From positions 744,001-808,000 of the forward strand of contig JBAMDO010000576.1 of NCBI GenBank assembly GCA_037074765.1: a stretch of DNA of 64,000 nt, in the 5' to 3' direction. This DNA is from Mansonella perstans. Lineage: Eukaryota; Nematoda; Chromadorea; Rhabditida; Onchocercidae. The notes beneath the pieces are model-generated. The model did no database searches. It was not told where the DNA came from and saw nothing but the letters and a program-made list of their open reading frames with translations. Position 1 is the first letter of the stretch; each line of letters begins with the position of its first letter. Both the position numbers and the translations under genes were made by a program. Positions 61,401 through 64,000 of the stretch are shown here, one piece after another.

Positions 61401-64000
61401 TCCCCCCTCCCCGTCATCTTAGGTGAGAAATTCAACGGTAATAATGACTGTTTGATATCACACCTGGACAAGAAATAATGACTGGTTAGTACCACACCTG
61501 GACAAGAAATAAGAGCTGACAAGAAACTAAATTATTGATATCTCTATTAATGTATTATCATTGTTATTATCTACTTCCGTTACAACCATTATGAGCAGAA
61601 GAACATACATACCTTTAAAAAGTTTTAGTGAGATTCTGCTGAAAATTTTAGATGAAATTTTCCAAATGAAGAAACTGATAATGAAATAAATGATAATGAA
61701 TGTTATTGACATTCATTATGATCAGAATTAAATTTCCGAAAAAAAGTGGCAAAATTCAAATTTTAATTTAAATAATTCGTTTGGAAGCAATAATCTACAT
61801 GTTTTTTCATTGTATTCGCTATATTAAATAAACTTTCAGTAATAAGTGATAAAGGTATAAAAATTTATTGACATTTTCTATTTTCTATTATACCAGCTAT
61901 AGAGATATTCGATTATAAAATGAAAAAGTTTGCTTCGCCTATATCGAAAAATCTGAATTCATTGAGCAAACAGAATTTGTTGTTAAAGAAAAGACATATG
62001 AAAGTTTCCTAAGTTTGCAATCAATCAGATAAGCAAATTAGTAATAGAATGAAGAGTTCGTCCCGAGATAATCATATTTCTAAATTCACATGGAACATCT
62101 GCGATATAAAAAACGCATCGGGAGATCGAATTGAATGAAGATGATGAATCCCAAGTAGAATTAACATATGATAGAAATCTGGAAGAATTCATCATCTGGA
62201 CAAATTATTTGCAGGAAATTATCATAACGGAATAGCATATTACTAAATAATTCAGGTGAAGAAGAAAAAGAATCCTATTTGCAAATTGAGATCAAAACAC
62301 AGGTACTTTTCAATCTACCACAGACTATTTCGACGTTTCTGTAACATATAGAAGAAATTCAAAATTTTCAAGAAATAAAGGAATTTTTGTGGAGCAAATC
62401 CATTCATAATTTTTTTACATTTTAAAAATTTGTTTTATTCCAAAAAAAAAATCATCCATTCCTTACCATCGCTTAGAATTTTGTAAATGATCGGTAATTG
62501 TTTCTCGTCATCCTTGCAATGATGACTGTTTAATTTCTCCTTGACAGTATTAATCAGTCTGATCTCTTTTAGTTTTGCCTTTATTTGTGCGATCCCAAGT
62601 ATTGTGAACAATATACGGTTAATGTATGTGCATACCTAAATTCATTAATGTAGAAAAAAAAGTATGCAGCAAGTTTTGAACAGAAATTTTCACATGCATC
62701 TAATTGGTATTTTGCTATTTAAATTCATGTGTGATACTTTTTAATTTTGAGATAAGAAGAAAGAGCTAGCAGAAGTTTCTGAATTTACTACTTAGATTTG
62801 CACATAGCATTATGCAAAGTTGAAATAATTTCACTTCAATTTTCTTGCTAATTTCAACAAAGATTCTCGACATATCCTATAGACATTTCGAAATCAAAAA
62901 TGATCAGGAAGAACAATTAAATATTCAGTATGGATATTAAATCTAATTTATCACCCGATCGTTTAATTTTAATTACAATCCCCTTTTCTTTCATTCTTAT
63001 TTTTATCAATTTATAAGAGTATTTTCAACATTTCTTCTTTTTTACACTCTTTTAATCACTACTCACTTCACTGTCTTGTCCCGAATCCATCACAGTATAT
63101 GAGAATGTAAAAATGAAGGGATAAATGACATAAATGAGAAAGATCCACCGCCATGTACTAACATCAAAGTTTTAAAAGTTCTATTTTAATTCGACGACAT
63201 TTTGCGGAAATTTCAACAAAAAGTTTTTGTTGGAAATTTTTGGCATAAAAAAATTGATCAAATGGACATATATGTTTCTAAATATTCACTATAATGCTTG
63301 AAATTTCAGGAAAGTAATTAAAATGTAATGAAATTAATAAGATTTTCTTAATTATGTTACCTGCAACTTATGATCAGATATCAAATTCGCTATTGTTGTA
63401 GTAAAAATTGTGGCCACTCTTGAAATTGCTGATATACCGGACGGATCTGAGCACAAATTTAACAATAATGCACAGCCATAATCAAGTTCTGTTGGACTCA
63501 GTTTGCCACCGAGATATATTGATAACCATTTAACCATACCTAATTTTATCAGTTCCTTTTGCACCGAAGATCTAAAACATCCACAGGGAAGAAAAATTAA
63601 AGATTGTCATGAGATAGTTGCTATTTTCTAACCGATGAAAGATGCAGCTGTAAAAATTTTAGTTTCAAGTTGAGGTAATTTAAAATATATAGCTGTTGAA
63701 ATATATAGCTTAGTTTGACCTTGAAGATGCTCAAGATTCCCTTATCATCATTGCTATCTCATTACTTAAAAGTAATTTAAATTAGAATATGCGAAGAGCA
63801 TTTAACTTTTGATTACGTAGTTTTTTTCACGAATTTTAATTAAAAAAAACCTTATACTAAGTTTTTGAAGTGCTGCAAGCACATGTTCACCAGCATAATG
63901 TTGTAATTTTTTGGTCTTTAGAGCCGTCGTTAATGTTGCAATTAATTCTTTTCCCTGATTATTAGCCAAGAGATAATTGCGGCCAAGACTAAACGATGCG
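53039..64000 (-). CDS. ARMC9-like armadillo/ciliary-base protein, 3' part (partial)
   Basis: Exons 5' to 3': 63851-64000 (cut by the right edge), 63361-63571, 62467-62635, 53748-53803 and 53039-53449. Phases agree at each junction. The visible protein is about 330 residues of armadillo repeat plus C-terminal tail. Key matches to ARMC9 are HVLAALQKLSIRSSVQKELI, LGMVKWLSIYLGGKLSPTEL, DYGCALLLNLCSDPSGISAI and TYINRILFTILGIAQIKAKL, ending QLPIIYKILSD. The acidic linker then leads to PHLGELFGEKLLITKF, the counterpart of ARMC9's PQLGELSGEKLL block. ARMC9 sits at the basal body and ciliary tip, partners TOGARAM1 (CHE-12 in C. elegans) and controls axoneme stability. The N-terminal LisH region lies outside the window. 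The stop is at 53039-53041. The 62466-53804 intron is about 8.7 kb and repeat-rich; an optional exon may lie at 53870-54041. Confidence 0.92.
53870..54041 (-). other. Optional GC-richer exon candidate in ARMC9
   Basis: An open segment with donor GTAGTT that is in phase with the next ARMC9 exon. From its ATG (54039-54041) it reads MTSSLRPLLRQYVASQQEHL and ends KLIFYSTANIILT. It can also be entered in phase from an upstream acceptor (CACTTAAG). The canonical ARMC9 path (62467 donor to 53803 acceptor) is complete without it, and vertebrate ARMC9 has nothing equivalent that I recall. Its base composition differs from neighbouring exons. It could be an alternative exon, an internal start for a short isoform, or part of a repeat. 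Confidence 0.3.
54939..55072. repeat. CA/TACA microsatellite
   Basis: About 130 bases of alternating CA and TACA units, alternating purine-pyrimidine throughout. It yields the Cys/Val/Met/Tyr- and His/Thr-type pseudo-proteins seen on the two strands. Confidence 0.95.
55140..55320. other. GC-rich, CpG-containing block
   Basis: A stretch far richer in G and C than the rest of the window, with CGACGACGTCGCCCC, GCCGTCGTC and CGACAATCGACAAGATCGTC. No convincing reading frame or family match. It may be a foreign repeat fragment, a promoter-like island or a relic of an inserted element. Confidence 0.5.
55400..55487. repeat. ACATAC microsatellite
   Basis: Nearly pure six-base repeats of ACATAC/CACATA type. 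Confidence 0.95.
56876..56998. repeat. Three tandem 43-base units
   Basis: Three imperfect copies containing AAGGTAAGATTCTTTCTTG preceded by AGCCTGGT. Each carries a GGTAAGA donor-like motif on the + strand, but no exon is associated. Confidence 0.85.
58380..58595. repeat. Imperfect GATCGAGAATTGTGGATG satellite
   Basis: About nine units of variable length, from about 17 to 28 bases, built from GATCGAGAATT and GGTGCAGGATGAG words. Confidence 0.9.
59231..59555. repeat. 29-base satellite array
   Basis: About eleven to twelve copies of a unit containing GGACCGCTAATATCACTGGG followed by AGATCTTAT. Deletions of 2-5 bases occur in some units, and a degenerate unit lies just upstream near 59167. 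Confidence 0.95.
60183..60340. repeat. CCCACCTA array
   Basis: C-rich tetranucleotide repeats of the CCCA/CCTA type with strong strand asymmetry (almost no G for about 150 bases on the + strand). CT runs at 60030-60110 precede it. Confidence 0.95.
60690..61050. repeat. Imperfect tandem duplication of about 185 bases
   Basis: Both halves contain TTTTGTTGCTCCAAAAAAAA or a near match, then a GGACAGAAAT/GAACAGAAAT word, GTCCCTTT, CAGTCCTTTAGGCCT or CAATCCTTTAGGCCT, TTTAACT, CTCGTTGTTCT and CTTTGGCAC. The open frames there are side products. Confidence 0.85.

Larger units (their letters stand above)
54042..62466. other. Repeat-rich ARMC9 intron
   Basis: No coding exon supported. From left to right it holds a CA/TACA array (54939-55072), a GC-rich block (about 55140-55320), a second ACATAC array (55400-55487), three 43-base units (56876-56998), a GATCGAGAATT satellite (58380-58595), a 29-base satellite (59231-59555), TG runs (59708-59770), CT runs (60030-60110), a CCCACCTA array (60183-60340) and duplicated segments at 60690-61050 and 61440-61510. 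Open frames across these are repeat translations. Confidence 0.65.

Noticed and set aside
1..64000. CRISPR array, prokaryotic operons, phage or Wolbachia-derived segment
   Set aside because: No spaced identical repeats, no Shine-Dalgarno-led dense coding and no bacterial protein. All supported genes are intron-rich and nematode-like.

Overview
This is nuclear DNA from a nematode, most likely a filarial (clade III) worm. The sequence is strongly AT-rich, genes are cut into many short exons by introns mostly of a few hundred bases, and there are abundant poly-A/T tracts and simple repeats. It carries a nematode-type cuticle collagen, and several genes have acceptor sites just before the start codon, as expected for spliced-leader trans-splicing. 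The species cannot be fixed from the sequence alone. I see no bacterial (Wolbachia-like) insertion, CRISPR array, rRNA or convincing tRNA.

Layout. At 1-2185 (-) lies the 5' end of the ER-stress sensor gene ire-1, which runs off the left edge. At 6041-24191 (-) is a 41-exon gene for rootletin (CHE-10-like), the coiled-coil protein of the ciliary rootlet; two more probable 5' exons lie at 29127-29387. Next on the same strand come a small single-pass membrane protein gene (29931-31241) and a complete 9-exon cuticle collagen gene (31531-33530), with short gaps that could suit polycistronic transcription. On the + strand, 35988-38482 and 39710-41798 hold two tandem ZC4H2 zinc-finger genes with the same exon architecture. 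Two small unrecognised genes, only 53 bases apart on the - strand, lie at 45666-43376. A weak two-exon candidate sits at 48132-50758. Finally, 53039-64000 (-) is the 3' part of an ARMC9-like gene whose armadillo exons enter from the right edge; one intron of about 8.7 kb is packed with satellites and microsatellites.

How the genes relate. Rootletin and ARMC9 both act at the base of cilia, which in nematodes occur only on sensory neurons. IRE-1 works in the ER unfolded-protein response, the collagen in the cuticle, and ZC4H2 family proteins in the nucleus and in neural development. Apart from possible operons this looks like ordinary mixed gene content. The clearest unusual point is the ZC4H2 tandem pair: one copy is conservative and one divergent, and both appear to lack one of the family's two histidines.

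Exon boundaries were found by eye from GT/AG signals and checked by codon phase. For ire-1, rootletin, the collagen, both ZC4H2 copies and ARMC9 the phases close across all listed junctions.
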